A stretch of DNA of 50,411 nucleotides from IMG/VR virus record IMGVR_UViG_3300009059_000018, positions 1 through 50,411 of that record; one strand, written 5' to 3'. The stretch comes from a virus. The position numbers and the translations under genes are program-made. This document shows positions 36,698-45,700 of this stretch, in pieces (the stretch's first letter is position 1; each line of letters begins with the position of its first letter). Below the pieces are notes generated by a model. It did not search any database and was not told the DNA's origin. It saw only the letters and a program-made list of their open reading frames with translations.

Positions 36698-37578
36698 TAT
36701 AACACTCCGAGTTTGGTAATTGATTTATGATACTTAGACAAAATCTTATCAACAATTAGATTGCCTGTGCCCTCAAAGATTGACTTGTCAAACTGCAACT
36801 TAAACTGATCTGTATTGTAGCTTGTAATGTACCTCTTGTAGTATTCTAGCTTTCCACACTCAATGTCTGTTACTAGCAACTCTGTTGCTTTCACGATGTC
36901 TGAAGGTACTGTAGGATAGCCATGCTCAATTACAACCCTGTAATCGTTCCTCTTTGGAAAATCTAGTAGTGTATACCCCACAACTCCGCTATCTGATGCT
37001 GCAGCTGGAAGCATGATTGGTCCGCCTTCAAGTCGTTGGTTGGCTCCTGTAACCTCCACGACAACTGCTGTTTTATCTTTAGATACCCCAAAAGTTCTAT
37101 CGGTAACCAATACATTATTTTCGTAAACCTCTTTTACCCTTACAATCTTATCCCACATTGGAAGGTAGTCTGTTCCATTTCCAGGAATCTCTAATGTCTT
37201 TTTTTGGTAATAGAATCCATCTGGAATGACTGAGTCAATGACTGCCCTGGCAAGCTCTTCGTTAGCTGCATAAGTAGCAATTTCTGTTGCAGTAGTTCCT
37301 TTTGCTGATGCTAGGACGTATGGCCTTACAACCTCATATGTGTCATGAATTACGATCAAATTATCTACAGTTGTAATTTCTACGTAGTAGTTATTGTCAT
37401 ACTTTGCGCTTAGGCTGATGGAAAATTCTTCTCCAGACTCTCCAGTAAAAGTTTGTGTGGATACAGAAAGGTCCGCCATATCTGTAATTGAAGCGGTAAA
37501 CGTCTGACTAGCAAATCCAGTCGGGATCGTTAGCGTTGCCTCTACAACATCATATGGCGGAACTCTCAGTATTTCCAT
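36697..37578 (-). CDS. Head-tail adaptor with an N-terminal beta domain
   Basis: The 293-residue protein seems to have two parts. Residues 1-80 are beta-rich with Thr/Ser repeats (ATLTIPTGFASQTFTASITD), like an Ig-type domain. Residues about 85-293 contain the helical and beta parts expected of an adaptor (AANEELARAVIDSVIPDGFY; IPGNGTDYLPMW; KATELLVTDIECGKLEYYKR). The latter matches the Ad1-type connectors that bind the portal. Most siphovirus adaptors lack the N-terminal domain, so it may be a capsid-exposed decoration. It follows the small acidic gene by 6 bases. Confidence 0.7.
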   Translation of the reverse strand: MEILRVPPYDVVEATLTIPTGFASQTFTASITDMADLSVSTQTFTGESGEEFSISLSAKYDNNYYVEITTVDNLIVIHDTYEVVRPYVLASAKGTTATEIATYAANEELARAVIDSVIPDGFYYQKKTLEIPGNGTDYLPMWDKIVRVKEVYENNVLVTDRTFGVSKDKTAVVVEVTGANQRLEGGPIMLPAAASDSGVVGYTLLDFPKRNDYRVVIEHGYPTVPSDIVKATELLVTDIECGKLEYYKRYITSYNTDQFKLQFDKSIFEGTGNLIVDKILSKYHKSITKLGVL

Positions 37579-37584
37579 TATACC

Positions 37585-38055
37585 TTATAGCTCCCCTGAG
37601 ACCTCAGAAGGCTCTGCCTTCCTGATGTGATCTCTTTCTAGCCACTTAGCTGCTTCTGACTCTGGTACTAGGTTTAGTCCTGTTAGAACTCTACCAACAC
37701 CCACCCAAGTTACGTTGCGTGTTGAGTAAATTGCTACAACAGGCTCTTTTGGATTTGTAGTACCTGCTGATTTCTTGGCTTTCTTTGAAGTCTTTTTGCT
37801 TCCAGTTCCGATAACTCCATCAGCAACTAGCGCCATTGCAGGCTCAGTCTTTTCTTCTGATGGCTCTGGGGATGAGATTAGCTCACCCTTGTCCTCTACT
37901 GGAGCAGGCTCTTCGGCTACTGGCTCTTCAGCTGCTGGTTCTTCAGCTAGCTCTGGCTCTACGACTGATTCTTCTACTGGACGCTCCCATTCGGTTCCAT
38001 CCTGTACGAAGCCATCGCTGTCGCCATCTTTTGCATTTTTGTTGTACCCTGCCAT
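37585..38055 (-). CDS. Acidic, Pro/Glu-rich head protein of unknown function
   Basis: The 156-residue protein starts MAGYNKNAKDGDSDGFVQDG, has a low-complexity centre of Pro, Ala and Glu repeats (EPELAEEPAAEEPVAEEPAP), a Lys-rich patch (GSKKTSKKAKKSA), and a compact C-terminal domain (NVTWVGVGRVLTGLNLVPES) ending in EL. It lies immediately after the capsid gene with its own promoter and an AGGAGGA Shine-Dalgarno. A decoration or capsid-accessory protein is plausible; the C-terminal domain is the conserved-looking part. Confidence 0.7.
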   Translation of the reverse strand: MAGYNKNAKDGDSDGFVQDGTEWERPVEESVVEPELAEEPAAEEPVAEEPAPVEDKGELISSPEPSEEKTEPAMALVADGVIGTGSKKTSKKAKKSAGTTNPKEPVVAIYSTRNVTWVGVGRVLTGLNLVPESEAAKWLERDHIRKAEPSEVSGEL

Positions 38056-38081
38056 GATTCCTCCTCTAAGGCTCTTGTAAT

Positions 38082-38090
38082 ATTATAGCA
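38082..38090 (-). promoter_or_regulatory. Extended -10 promoter just behind the capsid terminator
   Basis: The minus strand reads TGCTATAAT three bases after the terminator T-run. The expected start near 38075 leaves a leader of about 20 bases that includes AGGAGGA before the ATG at 38055. It would drive the adaptor-neck genes independently of the capsid message. Confidence 0.6.
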
Positions 38091-38093
38091 GAT

Positions 38094-38133
38094 AAAAAAT
38101 GAAAGGGACAGAGGCCAGATAGCCCCTGCCCCT
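38094..38133 (-). terminator. Intrinsic terminator after the major capsid gene
   Basis: On the minus strand the arm AGGGGCAGGGGC (38133-38122) pairs with GCCTCTGTCCCT (38115-38104), 12 pairs including two G-U, around a six-base loop, followed by TTCATTTTTT (to 38094). Position 20 bases after the capsid stop fits a late-gene terminator. Confidence 0.8.
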
Positions 38134-38153
38134 CTCAAGGTTATTTAGTTGGA

Positions 38154-39275
38154 TTAAGCGTCAGCCGCAGCATCTGCATAAGCGATGGCGTCTTCCTCTT
38201 CCCACTGAATACCGAAACGTACGAATACGGTGTACTCAATGGTGTCCTTCTTAGCCTTGTACTCACGGTTTACAGTGATGTCTCTCTGGAAACCCCATAC
38301 ACGGTTCTCTGGGAATGTCAAGTCAACATATCCAGCTGGGTAGTAAGGAACTTCCTGAACCTCAATACCTAGAACACGAGTAGTGCGAGCACCACCGAAT
38401 GTCTGAGCATTGCCAGCTAGGTACGCATCGCGACCTGCTGGTGTACCTGCAGCGCCTGCGTGAGAGCCAAAGGCCTCAGCAATTGCATCTGCAAGTGTTC
38501 CGTTGTTCTTTACGATGCCCTGGAATACGTCGGTACCTGCATAGAACTTTAGGTTGTTCTTGATTGCACGGTACTTACGTGGCATTGCCAAGATGATGTT
38601 CTGCATAACCTCTGGGGTCCATGCACCGTTTGCAACAGTAACAACAGACTCGTGTGATCCACCAGTCTTTGCCTTGTTAACAAAACCATCCATGATGGAC
38701 AGGAAGTTTCCTGTTGCTCCATCACCGTTAATAGCTAGGTCTTCGATGTCATTTGCAAATGCATTTGTCATTAGACGTACTAGGTGGTCCTCAAGGGCTG
38801 CGCCCTCGACACCATCTTCGAGAGACTCAGCTGAGACCTCCCAGTCAAGACGGATCTTCTTTGTAGTAAGCTCCACCTTTGTAAATGACGCACCAGTGTT
38901 GGTGTAATCACCTGTTGCCTGTGCTGCTGCACGGATAACACGCTCTCCAACATTGACCTTCTCGAGCTCCATTGTGTTTGCACGCATAGTTACACGGCGT
39001 CCATCTTTGGCGAGGACAGTTGCATCCCATACGTAGTCAATAAAACGACGTGCCTGTTCAGGGCGTAGGATACCGCTACCAGTATCACCTGAAGGATTCA
39101 CCGCGTTACCACCAGATGTTAGTCCCATGCTTGCGGTTGGGATGTTACCCAGTGTGCTTGCACCTGGATCTGTTACACCACCAATACCACCAGATGCGAA
39201 TGCACCTTCACCATTGTATAGACCTGAATCAGCTCCTAGAGCATCTGGATTGTTTTTGATAATCTCTTCCGACAT
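38154..39275 (-). CDS. Major capsid protein
   Basis: The 373-residue protein has an N-terminal Gly/Ser-rich stretch (GALGAD-type, residues 1-70) that may be the protease-removed delta region, then a helix (ILRPEQARRFIDYVWDATVL), the P-domain and A-domain pattern of HK97-fold capsids (LRLDWEV-like strand, EDHLVRLMTNAFANDIEDLA, VPYYPAGYVDLTFPENRVWG) and a C-terminal strand rich in aromatic residues. It follows the protease-scaffold gene and has the strongest Shine-Dalgarno of the region (TAGGAGGTGA). The terminator at 38094-38133 ends its message. Confidence 0.9.
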   Translation of the reverse strand: MSEEIIKNNPDALGADSGLYNGEGAFASGGIGGVTDPGASTLGNIPTASMGLTSGGNAVNPSGDTGSGILRPEQARRFIDYVWDATVLAKDGRRVTMRANTMELEKVNVGERVIRAAAQATGDYTNTGASFTKVELTTKKIRLDWEVSAESLEDGVEGAALEDHLVRLMTNAFANDIEDLAINGDGATGNFLSIMDGFVNKAKTGGSHESVVTVANGAWTPEVMQNIILAMPRKYRAIKNNLKFYAGTDVFQGIVKNNGTLADAIAEAFGSHAGAAGTPAGRDAYLAGNAQTFGGARTTRVLGIEVQEVPYYPAGYVDLTFPENRVWGFQRDITVNREYKAKKDTIEYTVFVRFGIQWEEEDAIAYADAAADA

Positions 39276-39303
39276 TTTGTCACCTCCTAAGTGATTGTTT
39301 GTC

Positions 39304-39930
39304 TTAATTAAATAAGTCGGCAGTTTTGAGGAAACGACCGCCCCATAGGGATTTCTGAACCATATCTGATTCAGTTTCCTGTACGACCTCGCCTAGATCG
39401 CCAGATTTACGGAAAGCGGTGTCGGCCTCAACAGCCGCGAACCTCTTTCCAAATTCGTTAAACTCACTCTTGGATGCAGTAACCTCGTCCTTTACGGACT
39501 TAATCTCTGCATTGGCACCATCAAGTGACTTCTTAAGTTCAGCAACTTGCTCGTTAAGAGACTTAACAACTGCTGAAAGATCGCTAAAGGCCGATGTAAT
39601 ACCACTCTGCAATTCTGCAACAGCAGCAGTAACATCATTTGACTTAGATACCTCAGCTGCATCAACAACCGCTTCGGAAGCATCTGACTTCTCGTCGTAT
39701 GACTTGTCATCTTCTTCTTCCATGTCTTCTGACTTCTCTTCAGTTTCAGCATCATCTGCCTTCTCTTCCATGTCGTCTTCGTCCATATCATCTGTCTTTG
39801 CAACCTCAGCCTCGTCTGCTTTCTCCACTACGGATTCTGCAGCCTCAACTACGGCATCTGCCTCTGGAGCGATCTCGTCTGATTTTTCAACTACAGCATC
39901 TTCTGCTGCATTTGTGTTTTCTTCAGTCAT
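39304..39930 (-). CDS. Possible nested scaffold gene inside protease-scaffold
   Basis: At 39930 an in-frame ATG (Met254 of the fusion; MTEENTNAAEDAV) is preceded by AAGGAGGA with an eight-base spacer, as good a Shine-Dalgarno as any in the window. Initiation there would give a 208-residue protein consisting only of the acidic region and coiled coil. The arrangement parallels lambda C and Nu3, where scaffold is made in excess from an internal start. The AAGGAGGAAGAT also encodes Lys-Glu-Glu-Asp in an acidic stretch, so it could be coincidental. Confidence 0.5.
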   Translation of the reverse strand: MTEENTNAAEDAVVEKSDEIAPEADAVVEAAESVVEKADEAEVAKTDDMDEDDMEEKADDAETEEKSEDMEEEDDKSYDEKSDASEAVVDAAEVSKSNDVTAAVAELQSGITSAFSDLSAVVKSLNEQVAELKKSLDGANAEIKSVKDEVTASKSEFNEFGKRFAAVEADTAFRKSGDLGEVVQETESDMVQKSLWGGRFLKTADLFN

Positions 39931-40689
39931 AGGATCTTCCTCCTTGTTCATCTTAGAAAGATTAATGCCTTTAGCACTATCAACTAAGAACTTTATCATT
40001 TCTGTTTTCTCGTTGTCATTTTTTTCAACGAAACCAATGTTTTTCATGGCATTACCATTTATGGGGCTAACTGCCGAGTCTTCTTCTGAAATAAGAACCA
40101 TACCAGAATCGTTATCCCAGAAAACATTTTCAATTTCTGTATCAAAGGCTTCACCTTTAACCATATCCACACCGTCAACTTTCTCAATAGACATGATGTT
40201 TGCAAACTGATTTGCAGGGGTATCTACCAGTGACAGTTCTACAAGGTCATACTCCTTGATAACTCTGATAGCTTTATCCATGTTCTCGTCATAAGCGTCG
40301 TCCCATTTGTTCATTCTTCCACCAATGGAAAAACCAGAAAGAGTTCCATCTAGAACCTTTTCCCAGGTGTCTTGAGCACCTTTTGAAACATATGCAGAAA
40401 CATATACTCCAGAATAAAACTTCTTTGATTCTGGATCAAAGTACTTTTCTTCTTTAAATGCTACCATTTTTCCAACTGCAAGTGGCTGGTGCATCTCTCT
40501 AATATTTCCTCGAAAGCGTGTGAATGCATCTACAGATGCTTCTGTAGTAACAATGTCATCCTGCCTATCCACATTGTCGAGTGTGGCAAAGCCAGATACA
40601 ATACGTCTCTCCTTGTCCACCTTACTGAAAGGCATGGACAGTCTAACGTTATCGCCATCTGTAATAAGCTGTGCTTTTGAAATAGTCAT
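39304..40689 (-). CDS. Prohead protease fused to scaffold protein
   Basis: The 461-residue protein joins two functions. Residues 1-170 form a prohead protease: FSKVDKERRIVSGFATLDNV, the catalytic His in REMHQP (H67) and a Ser in LSGFSIGG (S121), with DLVELSLVDTPAN after it. Residues about 230-461 form a scaffold: a very acidic segment (MEEKADDAETEEKSEDMEEE) and a coiled coil (AVVKSLNEQVAELKKSLDGA) ending in KTADLFN. The scaffold shapes the prohead and the protease then removes it and the capsid N-terminus. An internal start at 39930 could supply scaffold alone. A TATAAT lies eight bases before the ATG. Confidence 0.88.
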   Translation of the reverse strand: MTISKAQLITDGDNVRLSMPFSKVDKERRIVSGFATLDNVDRQDDIVTTEASVDAFTRFRGNIREMHQPLAVGKMVAFKEEKYFDPESKKFYSGVYVSAYVSKGAQDTWEKVLDGTLSGFSIGGRMNKWDDAYDENMDKAIRVIKEYDLVELSLVDTPANQFANIMSIEKVDGVDMVKGEAFDTEIENVFWDNDSGMVLISEEDSAVSPINGNAMKNIGFVEKNDNEKTEMIKFLVDSAKGINLSKMNKEEDPMTEENTNAAEDAVVEKSDEIAPEADAVVEAAESVVEKADEAEVAKTDDMDEDDMEEKADDAETEEKSEDMEEEDDKSYDEKSDASEAVVDAAEVSKSNDVTAAVAELQSGITSAFSDLSAVVKSLNEQVAELKKSLDGANAEIKSVKDEVTASKSEFNEFGKRFAAVEADTAFRKSGDLGEVVQETESDMVQKSLWGGRFLKTADLFN

Positions 40690-40697
40690 ACTAGTTT

Positions 40698-40703
40698 ATT
40701 ATA
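40698..40703 (-). promoter_or_regulatory. -10-like element before the protease-scaffold gene
   Basis: The minus strand reads TATAAT eight bases before the ATG at 40689 (two bases more than the exact leaderless spacing seen elsewhere). There is no Shine-Dalgarno in the gap. A leaderless or very short-leader transcript is possible. Confidence 0.4.
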
Positions 40704-40741
40704 TACCCTTTTTTACATTTTCCTAACAAAATGGTAACATT

Positions 40742-42343
40742 TTATTCAGAAGATGCTCCCTCTCCCTGTGCATTACGTCCAGATATTGTTGCTGATCCAT
40801 CGGACTGGTTGTTAGTCCTCTCTGCATCACGCGCTCTATTCCCTGCTAGATTTGCTCTAGCATCTGTTGACTGTCTTGGCGACATGTCAAATACTTCATC
40901 TCCTCCAGCACGCTGTGGAAGCCCTAGAGACTCTCTTGCTTCGTTAGGAGTCATAACCTGTGTCTTAATGTATCGTTCTAGGATCTGTGACTGAGCAATC
41001 TCATCTGTAAGTGTTAGCTCATTAAACTTAAATTCTAGCAGGTCAGTCTTTTCACGAACCAAGCGATTAATCATCTTCGCAAGGTTTGTTTGTGCTGGTC
41101 GTGCTACCTGCTCTTTAAAGGTTCGATCTTGTGACAAGGCTGCAGCAATGGATGATGCATCAGCACCACCAATTTTTGACAATGGTACTTGGTGTGCAAC
41201 TAGGATATCATCCCTGTTTCGAAGCCTGTAATCATTAAACGACGCTTCTTGCACTCCGTTTTCAATTGGCTCCATCTTAAACTCTACCTTATTATTATCT
41301 GAATCTCCAGGTAGAGGAATATACAGCGTTCTGTGATTTTGACCCTTAAGGCTTGTTTGCAAAAATCTAAATAGCTTGTCCTCTGCATCTCCAGATAGCT
41401 TTGCACCCTTTAGAGTTACGATGTACCTAGGAGTTGCCTTATTTGCAAAGTAGTCAATGTTATACTGACTTGCTAGCTGATCTCCCTGTAGAGATGAAAT
41501 AGCTGACATGATATCTGGAATGCCATAAAAAGTATTTAGTGGTGAGTATTCCTTGTAGTGAAGAATCTCGTTTGGTCTTGGGTCAGTAGTGATTGGGTTC
41601 TGATTCTTTGCCCCGAAGTTTCTAAAGTAAACAACCTTCTGGCCAATGATCTGAACATATCCATCTCTTAGTCTACGGACACGCATTGTTGTAGCAGGAA
41701 TATGACCCAGGTAACCAATTTCACCGTTAGTCTTTCGTCCCACCTCAAGATATCCGTTACCAGTTGACTGAACATCTGTAAAAAACTTCATTAGTGTGTG
41801 AGTCACTGAGTCATCCTGATTAAGACTCTCAAGCCACTCTGTCAACTCTAGACGAGCTCGCTCTATTCTTTTTCGTGCTTTTTCTGTTGCAGTCTCATTT
41901 GTGTTTGACTCTAGTTGCATCAGCGCACGCTTGCCTATAGAAAAGTCATAACCTAGACCAACAATGTTTTCTACCTTTGCGTCAATAGCAGCATGGTTAG
42001 CAAAAGATGTGTCGTAGAAGTTTGCTAGCTCATAAAGATTCCATGGTGGAGTGATAACGTCAAACATTCCATATCCATTATGATAGACAGATCCTGGATT
42101 AATCTCCTTAGAGCTTGCTCCCTGCCCAGTTCTTACAGCACCAGCTGAAGCTAGGTATCTATCTGTTGGCTCAACAGCAACTGCTTTTGCCATTCGTGTG
42201 GCACGACGCTTAAAGTTGGCATCAATTCCGCTAAGAGACTTTAGGTTATCCCAGGTTTTATTAAATGGGTCTTTAGCCTTAAACTCATTTGGTTCTGGGT
42301 CAAACTCGCCCATCCTGGCATTAATAATATATTCTTGAGACAT
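40742..42343 (-). CDS. Portal protein
   Basis: The 533-residue protein shows the PBSX/HK97-type portal plan: an N-terminal region with YHNGYGMFDVITPPWNLYEL, a helix-rich core (ANHAAIDAKVENIVGLGYDF), a clip region (ILHYKEYSPLNTFYGIPDIM), and a long Gln/Ala-rich stem (VAHQVPLSKIGGADASSIAA). The end is a Gly/Ser-rich tail (SATISGRNAQGEGASSE). Portals form the dodecameric gate for packaging and connect to adaptors. The gene overlaps its small upstream neighbour by one base. Confidence 0.93.
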   Translation of the reverse strand: MSQEYIINARMGEFDPEPNEFKAKDPFNKTWDNLKSLSGIDANFKRRATRMAKAVAVEPTDRYLASAGAVRTGQGASSKEINPGSVYHNGYGMFDVITPPWNLYELANFYDTSFANHAAIDAKVENIVGLGYDFSIGKRALMQLESNTNETATEKARKRIERARLELTEWLESLNQDDSVTHTLMKFFTDVQSTGNGYLEVGRKTNGEIGYLGHIPATTMRVRRLRDGYVQIIGQKVVYFRNFGAKNQNPITTDPRPNEILHYKEYSPLNTFYGIPDIMSAISSLQGDQLASQYNIDYFANKATPRYIVTLKGAKLSGDAEDKLFRFLQTSLKGQNHRTLYIPLPGDSDNNKVEFKMEPIENGVQEASFNDYRLRNRDDILVAHQVPLSKIGGADASSIAAALSQDRTFKEQVARPAQTNLAKMINRLVREKTDLLEFKFNELTLTDEIAQSQILERYIKTQVMTPNEARESLGLPQRAGGDEVFDMSPRQSTDARANLAGNRARDAERTNNQSDGSATISGRNAQGEGASSE

Positions 42344-42726
42344 TATCCCTCATCTCCATATGCAGCAAGAGATTGCTTTGCAGCAATAACTGCACCGAGG
42401 TCATTCATGCTAGGGATAAGCCCCTCTTTCATCCTGTCAACTTGCTCTGAGTATTCTTCATCAGTTACTCTAGCTGTTCCAGGGAAAAATACTGCCTTGC
42501 CTTCTGGCTCTCCATGAAATCTTGCAGCTTCTTCTAGCTTTTGGATTTGACTTTGGTCGCCCTTGTTTGCTGGAATGTTAAGAACATTTCCGCTACCATC
42601 TGTAAAAAACTTACCATTTGACTTTTGCCAGGCATAGATGCCCCAAGCATATCCAGACTTTGGCATCATTGTTAGCTTAGCACTCTTTAGTGCTTGCTCC
42701 ATAGCATCAGGCTTTTCTTTATTCAT
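42343..42726 (-). CDS. Small protein preceding the portal, predicted leaderless
   Basis: From the ATG at 42726 the protein has 127 residues (MNKEKPDAMEQALKSAKLTM). An in-frame start 18 bases earlier would lie inside the TATAAT element and add WYNSV, so 42726 is preferred; it is exactly six bases after TGGTATAAT. The sequence has SGYAWGIYAWQKSNGKFF and a helical C-terminus (RMKEGLIPSMNDLGAVIAAK). Such proteins occur ahead of portals in other actinophages without known function. The stop shares one base with the portal start. Confidence 0.75.
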   Translation of the reverse strand: MNKEKPDAMEQALKSAKLTMMPKSGYAWGIYAWQKSNGKFFTDGSGNVLNIPANKGDQSQIQKLEEAARFHGEPEGKAVFFPGTARVTDEEYSEQVDRMKEGLIPSMNDLGAVIAAKQSLAAYGDEG

Positions 42727-42732
42727 GACACT

Positions 42733-42741
42733 ATTATACCA
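42733..42741 (-). promoter_or_regulatory. Extended -10 promoter, leaderless spacing, start of the head module
   Basis: The minus strand reads TGGTATAAT, six bases (AGTGTC), then ATG at 42726. A TTGTTT hexamer 16 bases upstream is a modest -35 candidate. The element begins two bases after the stop codon of the upstream LamG-like tail gene, so it marks the boundary between fibre and head modules. Confidence 0.62.
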
Positions 42742-42743
42742 CA

Positions 42744-45700
42744 TTAAACTGGAGAAACAACCCTAGAGGACCATTCTGCACCAATATATGCACGATAAGC
42801 ATAATTTTTAAATGATAAAGTACTAGAGTCGGATACAATAAACTTGTTTGTTCCTATATATGCCTTATATATTGACTCTAAATCGATCAAATATTGCTTT
42901 GTTGTAGGAATATATAAGACATTTTCCCAAGTAATTGCGGGAACTTGTGACAAAAAGTCTCCCCAGGTAGCTGGATTTATTCCTATGGAGTCTAGCATGC
43001 TCTCAAGCTCAGCCCAGGTTCTAAACTTTGTCGTCACACCAGTCTTATCAGATGTTATCCTGTATGATGATACTGAGTCTACAGATATATTACCAACTAC
43101 ATTTAAGTTACCAGTAAATGCATCAAACACGAAGCTTTCTGCTGATTGAATACCAATAACTGACCATTCGTTAGGAATTAAATACCCTGAGGAAACAAGA
43201 CTACCATTTAGATAAACAGAGAGTCCTCCAACTGGCTGGCCATCAATATCTGTAAAGTATAGCCTACCCCTTGAACCACTATCATTGTCTGCAACGACAT
43301 ATCCATACACAGACTTGTTGTATGCCTGAATTTCCAAGATTCTTTCTGGTGTTTGATTAAACGAGAGGGCATTGTATTTTGTAAATAGCTGAATGGCACC
43401 AACTCTATACGACAAAGACTGCTCTGTATTAATTGGAAAAGATATTCCTCTATAGTCAGATGTCTCTCCAAGAAGCCTTATGCCTCCGTCGTCTGTCAGG
43501 TATAGGTAGGGTGTGGAGTTCTTGTAAATTTGTACAGGATTATTGCCGCTATAGTTGTTATATATTCCGCTTTTTAGGTATGGGTAAATTGATGTCCCCA
43601 GCTTTGTCTTAATTGCGGTTAGCTGGGTAAGCTCGTTTGCCTGAGATGCTATCTGTAGTGATTTAATTTTAACCTGCGATGACTCAATTCCAGGAATAGT
43701 TGCTTCTATGTGTATTACTATGGCTATCTTGCCAAAGTCTACCCCAGAAGGTGGAAAGACAACTGTTCCGTCAACAAACTCATACCTTGTTGATGTCCAC
43801 TCTGATCCTGGAGAAATTGTTTTACTGATTGGAGCTGGAGCAACATTAGCAATGTTTTCAGATAAGGTGTTTGGGTTATTACCCATGTACTGAAATGACA
43901 CATAGGTCCTTACAGAAGCATTTTTAGTATCAAAGCTCTCTCCATTAGTTGAGTATACAATTGGATTATCAATATTAAGCTGAAGGTAGCTAAGTCTATA
44001 AGACGAGTCTCCATCTGCATCAGATACTGTTTTTGCAAAATATTGTAGCGGAATATAGTCTTGCCAAGAAGAGTCTACCGAGACATCTATTCCAAATGAC
44101 CCTAGGTACTCTCTAGGTATAACAGTATAGCTAGCTGTGTGACTGTAGAGCTGTGCTGTTGTAAAAGATGTGGGATCTCCTCCGTCAAGAAAGTCTGTTA
44201 TTGTTGTATTGTAATCTCCACCGTAAATTTCTTCAGCACCATCATACTGATTAAATACGTTCTCTATGTTTGAGAGAGTTCCTGAGGAATTAAAATATGA
44301 GCTAATCTTTTGCAAATTTCTCTTTGTAGACAAACCTACTCTATAAAGTTTTCCAGTAAAACCATTTAAGAAGTCTACATCTGAGCCTACAGACATTCTT
44401 AGGGTGCTCTTAGATCCAAAGAATGTTGCAACCTTAGATCCATAAACAGATGAAAACTTATCTATATCAATTCCTGCAGATGTAGCCAACCCAACAGTAT
44501 GTTGGGAGTCTGATACTACCGTTGTTATCTCTCCACCATAACTCAGAGTATAGAGGATCTGTGTTCCACTTATAGATATTCTGAAATAGTTCTTGGTGAC
44601 AGAATCTTCAATTTTTAAAATTGTTTGCTCTGCATCATCATTAGACCTAAATACAACGTATAAAGCTTTTAGGTCTTGGCTTAATACATTTAGCGTGTTA
44701 AAGAATAAGTATCCACCGTTTGATCCATCTAGGGAAAGATTAACAAACGCCTTTGGGTCTGTTGATGACGCATTAGCAGATGAATTAGCTACCAGCCAAG
44801 ATGCTTCCGTTGTATCTTTCAAAATTATCTCTGGTGACGAGTAAGTCGGTGCAGCGAGAATATTTGTATCTACAGAAAGATTTTCAACTATGCCCTGGTT
44901 CCATCTAGCCATATCTGGATATAGATAGTTGTTGGCATATTCTGAGTTTCTATAATCAATAATTGCAGAGGACCCTCCGAAAGAACTATTGTTGCTCTCT
45001 GGATACTCTACACCTTGGCCATATACAAACCTTCTCTTAGCCACAACTTCTGGTACAGAGTATGGATATATTGCTGGTGACTCAATCTCAAAGTATAGCA
45101 AGCTAGAGCTTCCATAAATGCCCAGCCAATCCTGGCTTTTTCCGTAGTATGTAGATGATAGATTGTTATTTTTAGATAGTGGCAAGTTTAAATTATTGCT
45201 ATCCACTGAAATAGATGAAACCTGCTCTCCATTAACAAGTAGGCTGATAGAGTTTTGAACCAATCGAATATGGATCAGCATAGGTCTGCCCCAATTACCA
45301 ACAAAATGCGAAATAGTTTCACTATCCACCTTTAGCGTGAGGAACTGCCCATCTACATACAGACCGTCATCGGATGATATCGGACCAAATATCTTTACTG
45401 GGGAATATGATGATGTGGAAATTCTCATCCAGAATTCAAACGTCATATTCTTATTTCTTCCAGAATCATTTAAGAATCCAAATCCTGGAAGTACTACTGA
45501 TGGTCCAGAAATGTCTGGTCTAATTTTTGTAGCATTAGACGATCCATAAACTATCGGTAGCCCATCGTTATAAGCATTTAGCTGATTATCTGAAGCAGTA
45601 TAGTATCCAGGATTTACTTTCAGACCATAGGCTGGTGCCTGGATTGCCTGAACATCTGCCAAGGCTATGTCTGAATTTGTCATTGAGTATAGGCTTGTAG

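Noticed and set aside
39419-40210. 263-residue open frame on the plus strand
   Set aside because: It is antisense to the protease-scaffold gene, Ser/Ala low complexity, and mirrors the acidic codons of that gene; no Shine-Dalgarno or promoter.
40704-40741. Terminator between portal and protease genes
   Set aside because: There is only a short AT-rich hairpin (AAAATG with CATTTT) without a T-run after it.
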